From the NCBI GenBank assembly GCA_024710405.1, contig JANJUV010000018.1:1-64000 (forward strand): a stretch of DNA of 64,000 bases, in the 5' to 3' direction. A program made the translations under genes and the position numbers. The DNA is from Bacteroidales bacterium. Its GTDB lineage: Bacteria; Bacteroidota; Bacteroidia; Bacteroidales; F082. The notes beneath the pieces are model-generated. The model was not told where the DNA came from. It searched no databases and saw only the letters and a list, made by a program, of their open reading frames with translations. Positions 43,611-52,975 of the stretch are shown in pieces (the first letter of the stretch is position 1; each line of letters starts with the position of its first letter).

Positions 43611-45008
43611 TTATTTGACTCCGTTTCTTTTTCTCGAACGGACGAGCATTACCATCAAACCAATGCAAATGATGGAAAGTGTTACGGTTGCAGCCAGAAA
43701 GGTTCTGTGTGCTGTCGATTTGTTTTGAATCTCCTGATTGAGTTTTTCGTTTTCCGTTTCCAGCTCTCCGATGCGTTTAACAGACGTGGATTCTTTGAAT
43801 TCCAATTCTGCCAGCACTTTTCTGGTTGAATCATAACCTGATGAGAATACCTTATATTCCTTGAGAAATGAGTCGTAATCCTGCAGATTAAAATAATTTA
43901 TCATTTTACCCTCATTGATCAGGTTAAAATATACCTTCAGATTATGTTGGACAGCAACAGTCATGCAGCTATCAAAATAGATGTTGGAAATTTTATACTT
44001 ATGGTTTTGTTTGAATGCAAGTCCGAGATAATAATAGGCAAGCGCTTCACCCTCTTTGTATCCGATTGCTTTGCTGATACTCAGCGATCGGGTGAAATAG
44101 TCAAATGCTTTAGGGAAAACATTTTTATCACGATAGATGTTGCCGATATTGGCCAGCACGACCGACATGCCGAGCTGGTTTCCGATCAGTTCACGCATGG
44201 CAAGTGATTTTTCATAGAATTCGAGTGCCTTCACCGTGTCTTTGAAATCCTGGTAATAAATCCGGCCAATGTTGTTGTATGCTTTTCCCAGCTCAACATA
44301 TTGTTTTTTTTTCTCAAATACTTCTTTGGCTTCAAGAAGCATCTCAAGTGCGAGGTCACTTTTGTTCCATTGCCAGTAAACCAGTCCAAGATTCATCGTG
44401 AGCGCAGCATACCTTACCGAGTCGTTTAGTTCTTTATACGCCTCCATTGCCTGACGGTAGTTTTCGGCTGCATTGTTGTAATCGCCTTTGGAGAAATAGA
44501 TGGATGCCCTGTTATTGATAGCAGAAGCCAGTTGGTCTTTAAGATTCATTTTCTTTGCCAGATCGGTTGCTTTGTTAAAGAAATGAATTGCGTTTTCGTA
44601 GTCAGCCATGTTTTTATACACCAGACCAATATTCACAAAAGCACGACACAGGTCAGTATGGTTTCCGGTCTGTTCCAACGATACAACAGCCTCATTCAGG
44701 TATTTCAAAGCCAACGGAAAATCACCCGATAAGCTTGCTGTTTTGCCCATGGATACTAAAACAATGCCCTTCATGTTTTCAAGGCCCTCTTTTTTAGCAT
44801 AATCTATGGCCATAGTGTCCGTTTGCAAGCTTTTTTCAGGCGAAGCTTCGCGATATAGTTCTGAAAGGTATATCAGTGTTTCTATTCGTTCACGGCCTGT
44901 CTGGTTAGAGATTATTCGATTCAGGCTGTCAATCTTTTTTATGTTGTTTTCAGCCGATAGATATATTGATGTCAGCAAAAAAGTTAACAGCAAAACTGAA
45001 TTTTTCAA
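43611..45008 (-). CDS. TPR protein with coiled coil and C-terminal membrane anchor
   Basis: 465 residues. Signal peptide 1-18 (ends YLSAE), then seven to eight TPR units over ~45-370 (AFVNIGLVYKNMADYENAIHFFNKA, AYNNIGRIYYQDFKDTVKALEFYEKS, VLANIGNIYRDKNVFPKAFDYFTRS). A Glu-rich coiled coil (~405-430) and one transmembrane helix (~436-457) follow, with a short basic tail (RSRKRNGVK). This is the sensor half of the Bacteroidota TPR-sensor kinase/LuxR layout, but it stops right after the membrane helix with no output domain. No frameshift remnant is seen downstream, so it may be a genuine short form. Confidence 0.85.
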   Translation of the reverse strand: MKNSVLLLTFLLTSIYLSAENNIKKIDSLNRIISNQTGRERIETLIYLSELYREASPEKSLQTDTMAIDYAKKEGLENMKGIVLVSMGKTASLSGDFPLALKYLNEAVVSLEQTGNHTDLCRAFVNIGLVYKNMADYENAIHFFNKATDLAKKMNLKDQLASAINNRASIYFSKGDYNNAAENYRQAMEAYKELNDSVRYAALTMNLGLVYWQWNKSDLALEMLLEAKEVFEKKKQYVELGKAYNNIGRIYYQDFKDTVKALEFYEKSLAMRELIGNQLGMSVVLANIGNIYRDKNVFPKAFDYFTRSLSISKAIGYKEGEALAYYYLGLAFKQNHKYKISNIYFDSCMTVAVQHNLKVYFNLINEGKMINYFNLQDYDSFLKEYKVFSSGYDSTRKVLAELEFKESTSVKRIGELETENEKLNQEIQNKSTAHRTFLAATVTLSIICIGLMVMLVRSRKRNGVK

Positions 45009-45227
45009 TTTGGTTTATTTTTGATTAAGTAAGATGAACTCCAATTCTCTTTCAAAGTTAATGAAAATTGAATTGAAAATGCTTTTATTACCCAATAACC
45101 GAAAATTATTACGGCCGACATTGTAGAGGATTTCACTTGAATTGAATGAGTTGTCCGTTATATCAACTGTTCAACTGATGAAAATTCAGACTACTTGTCA
45201 AAAAGGTTTCACAAACCTAAATTTCTG

Positions 45228-45300
45228 AGCGGGAAACGGGATTCGAACCCGCGACCCTCAGCTTGGGAAGCTGATGCTCTGCCAACTGAGCTACTCCCGC
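45228..45300 (-). tRNA. tRNA-Gly (anticodon CCC)
   Basis: Minus-strand cloverleaf with acceptor GCGGGAG / TTCCCGC, anticodon stem TCAGC / GCTGA around TTCCCAA (anticodon CCC), T-arm GCGGGTTCGAATCCCGT. No CCA encoded. Confidence 0.93.
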
Positions 45301-45311
45301 ATTTAGAGCGA

Positions 45312-45319
45312 CAAAGTTA
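45312..45319 (-). promoter_or_regulatory. tRNA-Gly -7 box
   Basis: TAACTTTG on the minus strand, ending 12 bases before the mature tRNA; the -33 element is weak. Confidence 0.55.
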
Positions 45320-45497
45320 TATTAATTCTGAATGAATCTTTTCTGTGTTTCCTGAAAAATATTGTTTTTGATTTCAGACTTTGCTGTTCATAATCATGAT
45401 CCCCACCTGCTGAATAAAATCTTACGCGGGTCAAAAAGTGATCATGCATGAATTGATTACATTTATTAAATTTGCTGGGTCTTCAATCTTCATGTAA
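45320..45497 (+). other. Intergenic region before the Omp85-type gene
   Basis: Contains TAAATTTG at 45467-45474, a -7 box without a clear -33 element, ~24 bases before the TTG start. An ATG-TAA mini-frame sits six bases before the TTG. I see nothing else. Confidence 0.4.
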
Positions 45498-47867
45498 TTG
45501 AATATCGGCCGGTTTTTCAGAATTTCCTTAATGCTTGCTGTGATGGCATTTCTGGCATCATGCTCTGCAAAACGTCTTGTCCCCGAAGGAAGATATTTAC
45601 TCCACAAATCAGAAGTGAATCTGGCAGGGAAACCAGGCGAACTAAACCGTTCTGATTTATCAGGACTGATTTCCCAGAAACCAAACAGACATTTTCTGGG
45701 AACAAGACCGCAGCTTTGGGTGTACTACAAAACCATCAACAAAACCAACCGGAGATTCTGGAGGTGGATGAATGAACAAATTGGCAAACCTCCTGTGTAT
45801 TTTGACGAACAGATAACAAGGAATTCATCGGAGCAGATGACACGCTATCTGGCCAATGTTGGTTATTATCATGCCCGGGTTGACTATGATGTGTCTGCTA
45901 AAAAGAAACTGGCGATCGTCCGTTTTAATGTTGATCCCTCCTGGCCTTACATAATTAACACAATCAGCTTCTCTATATCTGATTCTGCACTTGCAACTGT
46001 TATCCGTTCCATTAATAATCATTCGCTCATCAGGGAGGGTGCTGTTTTTAATGTTTACACGCTTGATAACGAGCGGGAAAGAATAACGGAGTTTTTAAGA
46101 AATTCAGGATATTACTTTTTTAGCCGCGATTATATCATTTTCGAGGCAGATACAAATCTGAGCAAGCGGAGTGTGAATGTTTCATTACGCATTAATAATA
46201 TGCCGGTATCAAAGCGTGTCGGAACGGATTCGCTAAAAACCGTGCCGCACAGGAGGTATTTCATCAGGAAAGTGAACCTTTTTCCTGCTACACAGCCATT
46301 ATCTTATTCAAATGCAGGTGTTACTGATACAGTTTTGATACATTTCCGACAGCCTAAGAATGGTGAATCTCATACTTTACGGCTTTTTTTTCAGGGCAAT
46401 CCCAGAATTCGCCCTTCAATTTTTTCGCAACTGGTTCAATTGAAGGATAATGAATTGTATAGTGTCAATAAAGTCCGCCAGACTTATCGTGCCCTCTCCA
46501 ACCTTAAAATTTATCAGGCAACCCGAATAACTTTCGACACTGTGTCAGGAGATGTTCCAAATGGCTTCCCGGAGGCCGGATGGATCGATTGCAACATAAA
46601 CCTTCAGCGGACTCAGGCTATGTCGTACGGTATTGACGTTGAAGGAACCAACAGCGGAGGTGATCTTGGGATCAGGGGCAGTCTGAATCTGACACATAAA
46701 AACCTGTTCAATGGAGCTGAAGTGTTTCGCTTCAGGGTCAATGGGGGTATAGAAGCTCAGGAACTTTCTGCAGGGTTAGGAAGTATCGATGAGGATAAAA
46801 TCATCAATATTTTTAATACAACTGAGTTAGGTGCTGATGTTAACCTAAGTATTCCAAGGTTCTTAAGCCCAATAAGGTTGCGTAAGTTCAGACAGGAATA
46901 TCAGCCAAAAACGAACCTCAACATTGGCTACAGTGCCCAGAACCGGGTGAATTACAGCCGTACACTTACCCGCGCAGCCTTCGGTTACGACTGGATGGCA
47001 AGCAGTACCATAAGCCACATCCTTACACCCGTAAGCCTGAACAGTGTTAAAGTTAATCCATCTCCTGAATTTCAGGAAATACTCAATAACGAAAGCAACC
47101 AACGCATCAGGGAACAGTATTCCAATCACCTCATTTTTGGATTGAAGTACAGCTTTGTTTATAACAACCAGAATATTAATAAAAACAACGACTTCTTCTA
47201 TTTCAGGTTCAATGTTGAATCTTCCGGAGGCCTGGTTAGTTTATTTAATAAAACCTCTTTAATACAGAATCAAGGAGACTATAACGAATTGTTTGGTATA
47301 CGGTATGCTCAATTTTTGCGATCTGATTTCGATTTCAGGTATTATCGTCTGTTTGGCAAAGTTAACCGACTGGTATTCAGGTCTATAATGGGCATTGGTG
47401 TGCCTTATGGTAATTCAAGGGATATGCCGTTTGAGCGTAGTTTTTATGCCGGAGGTGCAAATGGTATGAGGGGTTGGTCGTTCAGAGAGCTTGGTCCAGG
47501 AACTTATTCAGGTGAAACCGATAATATTGAAAAAATTGGTGATGTACAACTTGAGGCAAGTATAGAATACCGGTTTCCTGTATATAGTTTTCTGAATGGT
47601 GCATTTTTCGCTGATATAGGAAATATCTGGACGATGAAAGAAATCGATTATTTGCCCGGAGGTCAGTTCAGGCTCAAAAGCTTCTACAAACAGCTTGGCT
47701 TTGATGCAGGTGTTGGGTTTCGTTTTGATTTTTCGTTTTTTATATTCAGGATTGATGTTGCAGTGCCCTTGCATGATCCCTCCAAAGCCAGTGGTGAACG
47801 TTGGGTGGCGAATAAACTCCAATTTGCTGACTCTAGGTGGCAGATCGGGATCGGATATCCTTTCTGA
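45498..47867 (+). CDS. Omp85-family outer-membrane assembly protein, TamA/BamA-like lipoprotein
   Basis: 789 residues from a TTG start that gives a full lipoprotein signal (RISLMLAVMAFLASC). The first downstream ATG would leave a signal without basic residues. The periplasmic part (~25-400) carries POTRA-like modules; the barrel (~410-789) ends in GIGYPF with terminal Phe. The L6-type motif is in ERSFYAGGANGMRGWSFRELGPG, matching the conserved RGW/(V)RG element. A lipidated Omp85 of this kind in Bacteroidota is usually grouped with TamA/TamL, and it may place barrel or surface lipoproteins. It is followed by a helicase gene after a one-base gap. Confidence 0.87.
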   Translation: MNIGRFFRISLMLAVMAFLASCSAKRLVPEGRYLLHKSEVNLAGKPGELNRSDLSGLISQKPNRHFLGTRPQLWVYYKTINKTNRRFWRWMNEQIGKPPVYFDEQITRNSSEQMTRYLANVGYYHARVDYDVSAKKKLAIVRFNVDPSWPYIINTISFSISDSALATVIRSINNHSLIREGAVFNVYTLDNERERITEFLRNSGYYFFSRDYIIFEADTNLSKRSVNVSLRINNMPVSKRVGTDSLKTVPHRRYFIRKVNLFPATQPLSYSNAGVTDTVLIHFRQPKNGESHTLRLFFQGNPRIRPSIFSQLVQLKDNELYSVNKVRQTYRALSNLKIYQATRITFDTVSGDVPNGFPEAGWIDCNINLQRTQAMSYGIDVEGTNSGGDLGIRGSLNLTHKNLFNGAEVFRFRVNGGIEAQELSAGLGSIDEDKIINIFNTTELGADVNLSIPRFLSPIRLRKFRQEYQPKTNLNIGYSAQNRVNYSRTLTRAAFGYDWMASSTISHILTPVSLNSVKVNPSPEFQEILNNESNQRIREQYSNHLIFGLKYSFVYNNQNINKNNDFFYFRFNVESSGGLVSLFNKTSLIQNQGDYNELFGIRYAQFLRSDFDFRYYRLFGKVNRLVFRSIMGIGVPYGNSRDMPFERSFYAGGANGMRGWSFRELGPGTYSGETDNIEKIGDVQLEASIEYRFPVYSFLNGAFFADIGNIWTMKEIDYLPGGQFRLKSFYKQLGFDAGVGFRFDFSFFIFRIDVAVPLHDPSKASGERWVANKLQFADSRWQIGIGYPF

Positions 47868-47868
47868 G

Positions 47869-49296
47869 ATGGAAAGGGAACGTGTGCTTGAATTATTGCT
47901 GCGCGAATTTGGTCATGATCCCACAACAGGCCAGTTGCAGGTAATGAAACACCTGACGGCTTTTTTGCTCAGCCGCAAAACAAATCCTTTCTATCTGCTG
48001 AAGGGTTATGCAGGAACCGGGAAGACCAGCCTTATTGGTGCTTTGGTCAGGGTGATGCACGAAACCGGGAGGAATTTTGTACTTCTGGCACCAACCGGAA
48101 GGGCCTCAAAAGTTTTGGCTTCTTACAGCGGATTCGCTTCCAGTACTATTCACCGCAAGATTTACCGCAGAATGGTGGATGCTGATGGCAGGTACAGGAT
48201 GCAACGTGTGATCAGCAAGCATCGGAATACTGTTTTTATCGTTGATGAAGCATCAATGATAGGAGAAACATTATCGGACAGTGCTACATTCGGTGCGCAG
48301 AATCTGCTCGACGATTTGGTCTCATATGTTTACGAGGGGGTAAACTGCAGTATGATACTTATTGGCGACAGCGCTCAGTTGCCTCCAGTAGGGGTTGATG
48401 AAAGTCCGGCATTGGATATTGAGTTCTTGAAAAACTCTTATCCACTGACTGCTTATGGATATGAATTAAATGAAGTTATGAGACAGTCACTCGGGTCAGG
48501 AATACTATATCAGTCAACCCAGATCAGGCTTGGGCTTGAGCGCGAGCAAATAAGTTTCCCTTTATTTGCACCAGTATTTTTTTCGGATGTTGTAAAGGTT
48601 GAGAATGAAAACCTTGAAGACCTGTTATATCAGGCATTCGGCAGTCGCGATCCCGAAGAAGCTGTTGTGGTTTGCCGCTCGAACCGTACAGCCAATATGT
48701 TTAATCAGGCAATACGTAAACGTATTTTAGGCTTTGAAGATGAGATCAATGCGGGTGACCTACTTATGATCGTAAGGAATAATTACTACTGGCTTGATCA
48801 GGTGGAGCAGGAAACCGGATTTCTGGCTAATGGTGACATCATCAGCCTGAACAGAATAAACAAAACAGAGGAGTTATACGGTTTCCGGTTTGTCGATGCA
48901 GAAATCACTCTTATCGATGACCCCGCTTGTCCACCCTTACAGGTTAAGTTGCTGATTGAAACCTTGACGGTGAATGGCCCTTCACTGGGATGGGACGAAA
49001 TGAATAAACTTGCAGCAGCCATTGAAGAAGATTTAACACACATACCTGACCGGAGAAAACGCCTGTCGATGATCCGAACCAATCCTTATTACAACGCCCT
49101 TCAGGTAAAATTCAGTTATGCGCTCACTTGTCACAAAACACAGGGCGGTCAATGGCCACAGGTGTTTGTTGAGTCGGGACTGAAGAGTGATTCGGAAGTT
49201 GACCACGGATACCTGCGCTGGCTTTATACGGCTTGCACGCGTGCCACCAGCAGGCTTTTCCTGATAGGATTTCCGGAACAGATTATATCTGGATAA
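47869..49296 (+). CDS. AAA/UvrD-like ATP-dependent helicase, RecD-type
   Basis: 475 residues from the ATG one base after the previous stop; longer readings run back into the Omp85 gene and are rejected. Walker A is LKGYAGTGKTSLIG, then APTGRASKVL, Walker B IVDEASMI, motif III LIGDSAQLPPV, and the C-terminal UvrD_C_2 motif YALTCHKTQGGQWPQVFVE. RecD2-type short helicases of this form unwind DNA 5'-3'. Translation is probably coupled to the Omp85 gene, though the two functions seem unrelated. Confidence 0.9.
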   Translation: MERERVLELLLREFGHDPTTGQLQVMKHLTAFLLSRKTNPFYLLKGYAGTGKTSLIGALVRVMHETGRNFVLLAPTGRASKVLASYSGFASSTIHRKIYRRMVDADGRYRMQRVISKHRNTVFIVDEASMIGETLSDSATFGAQNLLDDLVSYVYEGVNCSMILIGDSAQLPPVGVDESPALDIEFLKNSYPLTAYGYELNEVMRQSLGSGILYQSTQIRLGLEREQISFPLFAPVFFSDVVKVENENLEDLLYQAFGSRDPEEAVVVCRSNRTANMFNQAIRKRILGFEDEINAGDLLMIVRNNYYWLDQVEQETGFLANGDIISLNRINKTEELYGFRFVDAEITLIDDPACPPLQVKLLIETLTVNGPSLGWDEMNKLAAAIEEDLTHIPDRRKRLSMIRTNPYYNALQVKFSYALTCHKTQGGQWPQVFVESGLKSDSEVDHGYLRWLYTACTRATSRLFLIGFPEQIISG

Positions 49297-49342
49297 TTAT
49301 GATAGTAAGAGCGAGATATGGTGCCTGTATTAATTCCCGAAA

Positions 49343-50758
49343 TTATTTAAGATTATTGATCCAATCTGAAATAGTATTCATCACCTGAGGTGCCATCGTC
49401 TCTTCTATTGTAGCATATTCGGCAGGCGAACCTGTTTCAGCTGTCTGAAACAAATGGTTAAGTCCCTCAAACAACACAATTTTAACCTGATCATTGCCCG
49501 AGGATCTCAGAATTTTTTCTATGGCATCAAGGTTTTCGGCTGCTGCCACTTGTCGGTCTTTTGAGCCATTGACGGCCAGCACAGGACATTTCATCCCTGC
49601 AAGAAATTCTTCGGGGGTAAAGCGGATAAATGTCAGAAACCAGGGCGAAAACAACTGATCGACTGATTGTAAAAGTTGCTGCTGCATAGCTGACTCAAGT
49701 TCTGAACCATCAGGCGTTAGACTATCAGACAGGCTAATCAGTTCTGTACGTATAATTTCACGGGCTTTATCCTGATCTTGTTCGTTTTTCAGGACGCTAA
49801 ATATATATTTATTGCTTTCACCGGTTAATCTGATTTCACGTTCAGAGGCTCCCTGAGCTTCTGATATCAATCGGGCCTGTTTTAGCAGCAGTTGATCGCT
49901 GGGAACTCCTGGCGCGGCCATCATTACTACAAATTTAATGTCGTTATTACGTGATGCTGCCACCTGAGTGATCATGCCTCCTTCGCTGTGGCCGATCATT
50001 CCGCAGACGTTGGCATCGGCCAAGCTGTGGTTTTTCATGAAGTCAAAAGCAACAAGGGCATCATCAGTGAAGTCGAAAGTAGTTGCAGTCGCAAAATCTC
50101 CCTCTGAGGAACCGATTCCCCTGTCATCGTAACGGAGCGTCATGATGCCGTTTCGGGCAAGAAAATCGGCCAAAACCAGAAAAGGTTTATGTCCCATGAT
50201 CTCTTCGTCCCTGTTTTGAGGTCCTGAACCACTGATCAGAACGGCAGCAGGAAATGGCCCCTTGCCCTCCGGTATGACTAATGTTCCGGCAAGATAAAAA
50301 TTACCGGCAGGCTGATGGATTATAACCTCTTGAGTGGAGTAGGGCTTTTCCCCTTTTGGCTCCTGGGGTCTTGACTGACGCGCTGTTTTGCCTTCCCCGC
50401 GGCCCAAAATCAGATCGAATGCCAGGCCAGCCTGTTTCCAACTGCCAACTATGGTATCCTGATGTGTCATAACTCCTTCGAAAGATGCCATCAGATTTGG
50501 AAGTTTTAGTGTAATACTGTTGCTGTCGATCAGACATTGCTGCACGGGAAGCCCGAAGGCACCCTGGTCCGGACTGTCGATTTTGGCTTTGTGCCTACCT
50601 TCCTCATCAATATTGATATGAAAAACCATACGAAGGCTCTGGCCCTGAAAACTCAGTTTTCCCGACCAACTGCCGACAAAAGGATCTGTTCCCTGAGAAA
50701 AGGCAGCATTAGAGAACAGATATACATAAAAAACCAAAATAATTTGAATCTTTTTCAT
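49343..50758 (-). CDS. Exported alpha/beta hydrolase with N-terminal lipocalin-like domain
   Basis: 471 residues from the ATG giving MKKIQIILVF, a proper signal peptide (ends AAFSQ). Residues ~22-125 are a beta domain (FVGSWSGKL, GRHKAKIDSPDQGAFGL). The hydrolase domain has the nucleophile elbow MIGHSEGGM, an acid in NGSKDRQVA and a catalytic His in EGLNHLFQ; the oxyanion segment is LISGSGPQNRDEE. The substrate is unknown; similar proteins are called acyl hydrolases or dipeptidyl-like. Final gene of a four-gene operon, overlapping the upstream gene by 4 bases. Confidence 0.88.
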   Translation of the reverse strand: MKKIQIILVFYVYLFSNAAFSQGTDPFVGSWSGKLSFQGQSLRMVFHINIDEEGRHKAKIDSPDQGAFGLPVQQCLIDSNSITLKLPNLMASFEGVMTHQDTIVGSWKQAGLAFDLILGRGEGKTARQSRPQEPKGEKPYSTQEVIIHQPAGNFYLAGTLVIPEGKGPFPAAVLISGSGPQNRDEEIMGHKPFLVLADFLARNGIMTLRYDDRGIGSSEGDFATATTFDFTDDALVAFDFMKNHSLADANVCGMIGHSEGGMITQVAASRNNDIKFVVMMAAPGVPSDQLLLKQARLISEAQGASEREIRLTGESNKYIFSVLKNEQDQDKAREIIRTELISLSDSLTPDGSELESAMQQQLLQSVDQLFSPWFLTFIRFTPEEFLAGMKCPVLAVNGSKDRQVAAAENLDAIEKILRSSGNDQVKIVLFEGLNHLFQTAETGSPAEYATIEETMAPQVMNTISDWINNLK

Positions 50759-51198
50759 TGCTTTATTCTTTTTTCGATGAAACGACACAGTTCTTCAGGT
50801 CTGCTGGTTCCCAAACGTACAACTGATTTGCGGTCCTTGAATTTTAATTCGATCGCCTGAAATCCTGTAACATTATATAGAATACCTCCGGGGAAATATC
50901 TGATGCCCCAGCCATACCACCATTTGTTTCTCACAACTGTGCACGAATCAATGTTTGCCATCGGATATGATTTCGTCAACCAGCCGATGCCCATGCTGAA
51001 CCTGATTTCTTTTTCATCAGCCTCAATAACAATACGATAAAAAAACAGAAGAGTAACAATCAAAATGGGTAAAACAACCAGAACAGGTAAAAGGCTGCTG
51101 TTTTCCCTGATGGTAAAATGCATGATGACGATAAATACTATGGCGGCTATAAGTGCATAAAGTACTAACCCGCCTGTTTGAGTGGCTCGAATTTTCAT
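50755..51198 (-). CDS. Membrane protein with PH-like domain, unknown
   Basis: 147 residues: two helices (~13-30 and ~36-54) and then a PH-like beta region (VIEADEKEIRFSMGIGWLTKSYPMANIDSCTVVRNKWWYGWGIRYFPGGI) ending AIELKFKDRKSVVRLGTSRPEEL. This fits bacterial PH-domain membrane proteins. It overlaps the hydrolase by 4 bases (ATGA) and follows the Yip1-like gene by four bases. Confidence 0.8.
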   Translation of the reverse strand: MKIRATQTGGLVLYALIAAIVFIVIMHFTIRENSSLLPVLVVLPILIVTLLFFYRIVIEADEKEIRFSMGIGWLTKSYPMANIDSCTVVRNKWWYGWGIRYFPGGILYNVTGFQAIELKFKDRKSVVRLGTSRPEELCRFIEKRIKQ

Positions 51199-51202
51199 TG
51201 TA

Positions 51203-51808
51203 TTAAAATATTGGGTGAATAAAATTGTGAATCAAAATCTTTGAAACAACTTCTGAAACCAGAATGCCCATGATAAAGATCAGGACAGCTCTGTTGCCTT
51301 TCAGATTTACAGAGATGCTGAATGCTCTGTAGGAAAGTATTATAACATAAATGGTAAGGGCGATTATTATGAGTGTGCTCAAACCAAACAATGCACTTTG
51401 CCAGAATTCGGGCGGGGCAATTTCATCACCTGCGAGCATTCCCAACATGTATTCGGATATTGCTTCCGAATGGCTGAATGTATTTGCAAGTGGTGCAAGC
51501 AGCAAAGGTGCTCTTGCCAAAGCTACAGTACCGGCAACATCAATCATTCTGATACCTGATCTTGAAAATATAAGTCCTGCTAAATAAAGGACAAGAGCCA
51601 AAGTCACATAACTGATAACCAAATCGAACAGATAGATATGATAAGGATGCTGTATTCCGAAATGAATATCTAATACTCCGTCGAACCTTGTTTGCCAGAA
51701 GTATCCTGTTATTGAGGTCAGTACCAAGGCCGCAAGTCCGTATATTAGTGCTTTAGCTCCGGCAATGGTAACAAATGGGTTGGTTAAAAGTTGTCTGGTC
51801 TTGTTCAT
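51203..51808 (-). CDS. Yip1-type polytopic membrane protein, unknown
   Basis: 201 residues with five predicted helices (ALIYGLAALVLTSITGYFW, LFDLVISYVTLALVLYLAGLIF, TVALARAPLLLAPLANTF, SALFGLSTLIIIALTIYVIILSY, VLIFIMGILVSEVVSKILI). The DVAGTVALARAPLLLAP stretch resembles Yip1-family proteins. It overlaps the DUF2089 gene by 4 bases. Confidence 0.82.
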   Translation of the reverse strand: MNKTRQLLTNPFVTIAGAKALIYGLAALVLTSITGYFWQTRFDGVLDIHFGIQHPYHIYLFDLVISYVTLALVLYLAGLIFSRSGIRMIDVAGTVALARAPLLLAPLANTFSHSEAISEYMLGMLAGDEIAPPEFWQSALFGLSTLIIIALTIYVIILSYRAFSISVNLKGNRAVLIFIMGILVSEVVSKILIHNFIHPIF

Positions 51809-52095
51809 GGTTGTAGAGTGTGTGATTTTTCTGCAACTGTAATTCTTTTAATCAGATCATCAAGCATGTTTCTGACAGTAGGATAACTAAGGTTGAGGTG
51901 TTTTGCCATTTCCTTAAGACTGCCGCTTGCTTTGACGAAGTCCAGAATAAATTGTTGTTCATCTGCCGATAGCCGGGTGATAGCCGGTAATGTAAACAAC
52001 CCTTCGATAGTTGTGGAGCAACGCTCACAAATCAAACTTTTTACTGCTAGTCCATGACTGCAGCTGGGACAAATCAGTGGGAGTTGTTTGATCAT
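51805..52095 (-). CDS. DUF2089 zinc-ribbon/HTH transcriptional regulator
   Basis: 96 residues. A four-Cys zinc ribbon (CPSCSHG, ICERCST) is followed by a HTH with LSADEQQFILDFVKASGSLKEMAKHLNLSYPTVRNMLDDLI. DUF2089 proteins are small DNA-binding regulators. It leads an operon with two membrane proteins and an exported hydrolase, so it may control them in response to an envelope signal (inference). Confidence 0.88.
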   Translation of the reverse strand: MIKQLPLICPSCSHGLAVKSLICERCSTTIEGLFTLPAITRLSADEQQFILDFVKASGSLKEMAKHLNLSYPTVRNMLDDLIKRITVAEKSHTLQP

Positions 52096-52116
52096 TATCT
52101 GTGTTAATTATTTTTG

Positions 52117-52147
52117 CAAAGATACAGAAATAATAAATTAAGTCAAG
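52117..52147 (-). promoter_or_regulatory. Promoter of the DUF2089 operon
   Basis: On the minus strand: CTTG, exactly 19 bases, TATCTTTG. Leader ~15 bases. Confidence 0.8.
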
Positions 52148-52308
52148 TAGAATATTAAATAAGTTTAAAAAAAGTTTAATAAAATTAATTTCTTTAGTAA
52201 TTATGTTGGCTCAACAATGAATAGCAACCCTTCAGACGAGCATGTAAGATGATCGAGTACCCGGAGATAGACGGAAAGAAGCTATTATTGGCTGAACGTT
52301 ACTGTATT

Positions 52309-52974
52309 TCAGATGGAATGAAAGAAATTAATTGCAATCCAGATACGGTTTCTGGTGTTGTTGTCCAGAAAAGAGTCTACTCTGTATTCTATCCCCAACT
52401 CGATTTTTCCGTTGGAGCCAACAGCATAACCTGAGTAGCTGGCAAGTCTGATTTCCAGGTCCTGGTCGCTGACAGTCCATGAGTAGAGGTACTCATTGTT
52501 TGCTTTAAGGTAGAACTCTCCCGGATCGATGGCCTGACCTTGAAGCGGGAAATCTGCTGATGCCCTGTAACGAAATCTGAATTCAGAGTCCTCGGCTGTT
52601 TCAAAGGTTTGATCTGCCGCAAGCCTGTGCGATAGCCTCATGCCGCTGTAACGCCGCACAAGGGAAATTTGCTGAATGGCACGGTGACTTATGCTTCCCG
52701 GCTCTGATCTGAGCTGGTAACCGGCTCCGATGGTGGTATTCAGACTCACTTTGCGGGCAGCTATAAGTGAAAGGTCAGTAAGCAGGTATTCAAAGGCAGA
52801 TGCTTCATGATATATTTTTTGTCTGCTTTCTGCTTTGGCATGAATCGACCAGTCGCGTGGAAGCTTTTTTGTGATATTCAAAGCAGGAAGCAGTCCAATC
52901 TGAACCTGATTTTGCGCCATACCGTTAAAGAACAGCAATACGATTGCGAAGAAGGATAAAACCGCTGCTTTCAT
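52309..52974 (-). CDS. DUF2490-like exported outer-membrane protein
   Basis: 221 residues from the ATG giving MKAAVLSFFAIVLLFFNGMAQ, a good signal peptide; a longer reading runs through the upstream gene. The mature part is barrel-like with aromatic/basic strands (WSIHAKAESRQKIYHEASAFEYLLTDLSLIAARK, LNTTIGAGYQLR, IELGIEYRVD) as in DUF2490. It is one base from the stop of the upstream gene, so they are co-translated. Confidence 0.85.
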   Translation of the reverse strand: MKAAVLSFFAIVLLFFNGMAQNQVQIGLLPALNITKKLPRDWSIHAKAESRQKIYHEASAFEYLLTDLSLIAARKVSLNTTIGAGYQLRSEPGSISHRAIQQISLVRRYSGMRLSHRLAADQTFETAEDSEFRFRYRASADFPLQGQAIDPGEFYLKANNEYLYSWTVSDQDLEIRLASYSGYAVGSNGKIELGIEYRVDSFLDNNTRNRIWIAINFFHSI

Positions 52975-52975
52975 C

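Noticed and set aside
47695-47868. Longer start for the helicase within the Omp85 gene
   Set aside because: The sequence is the barrel's C-terminal region in another frame; the ATG at 47869 fits the family.
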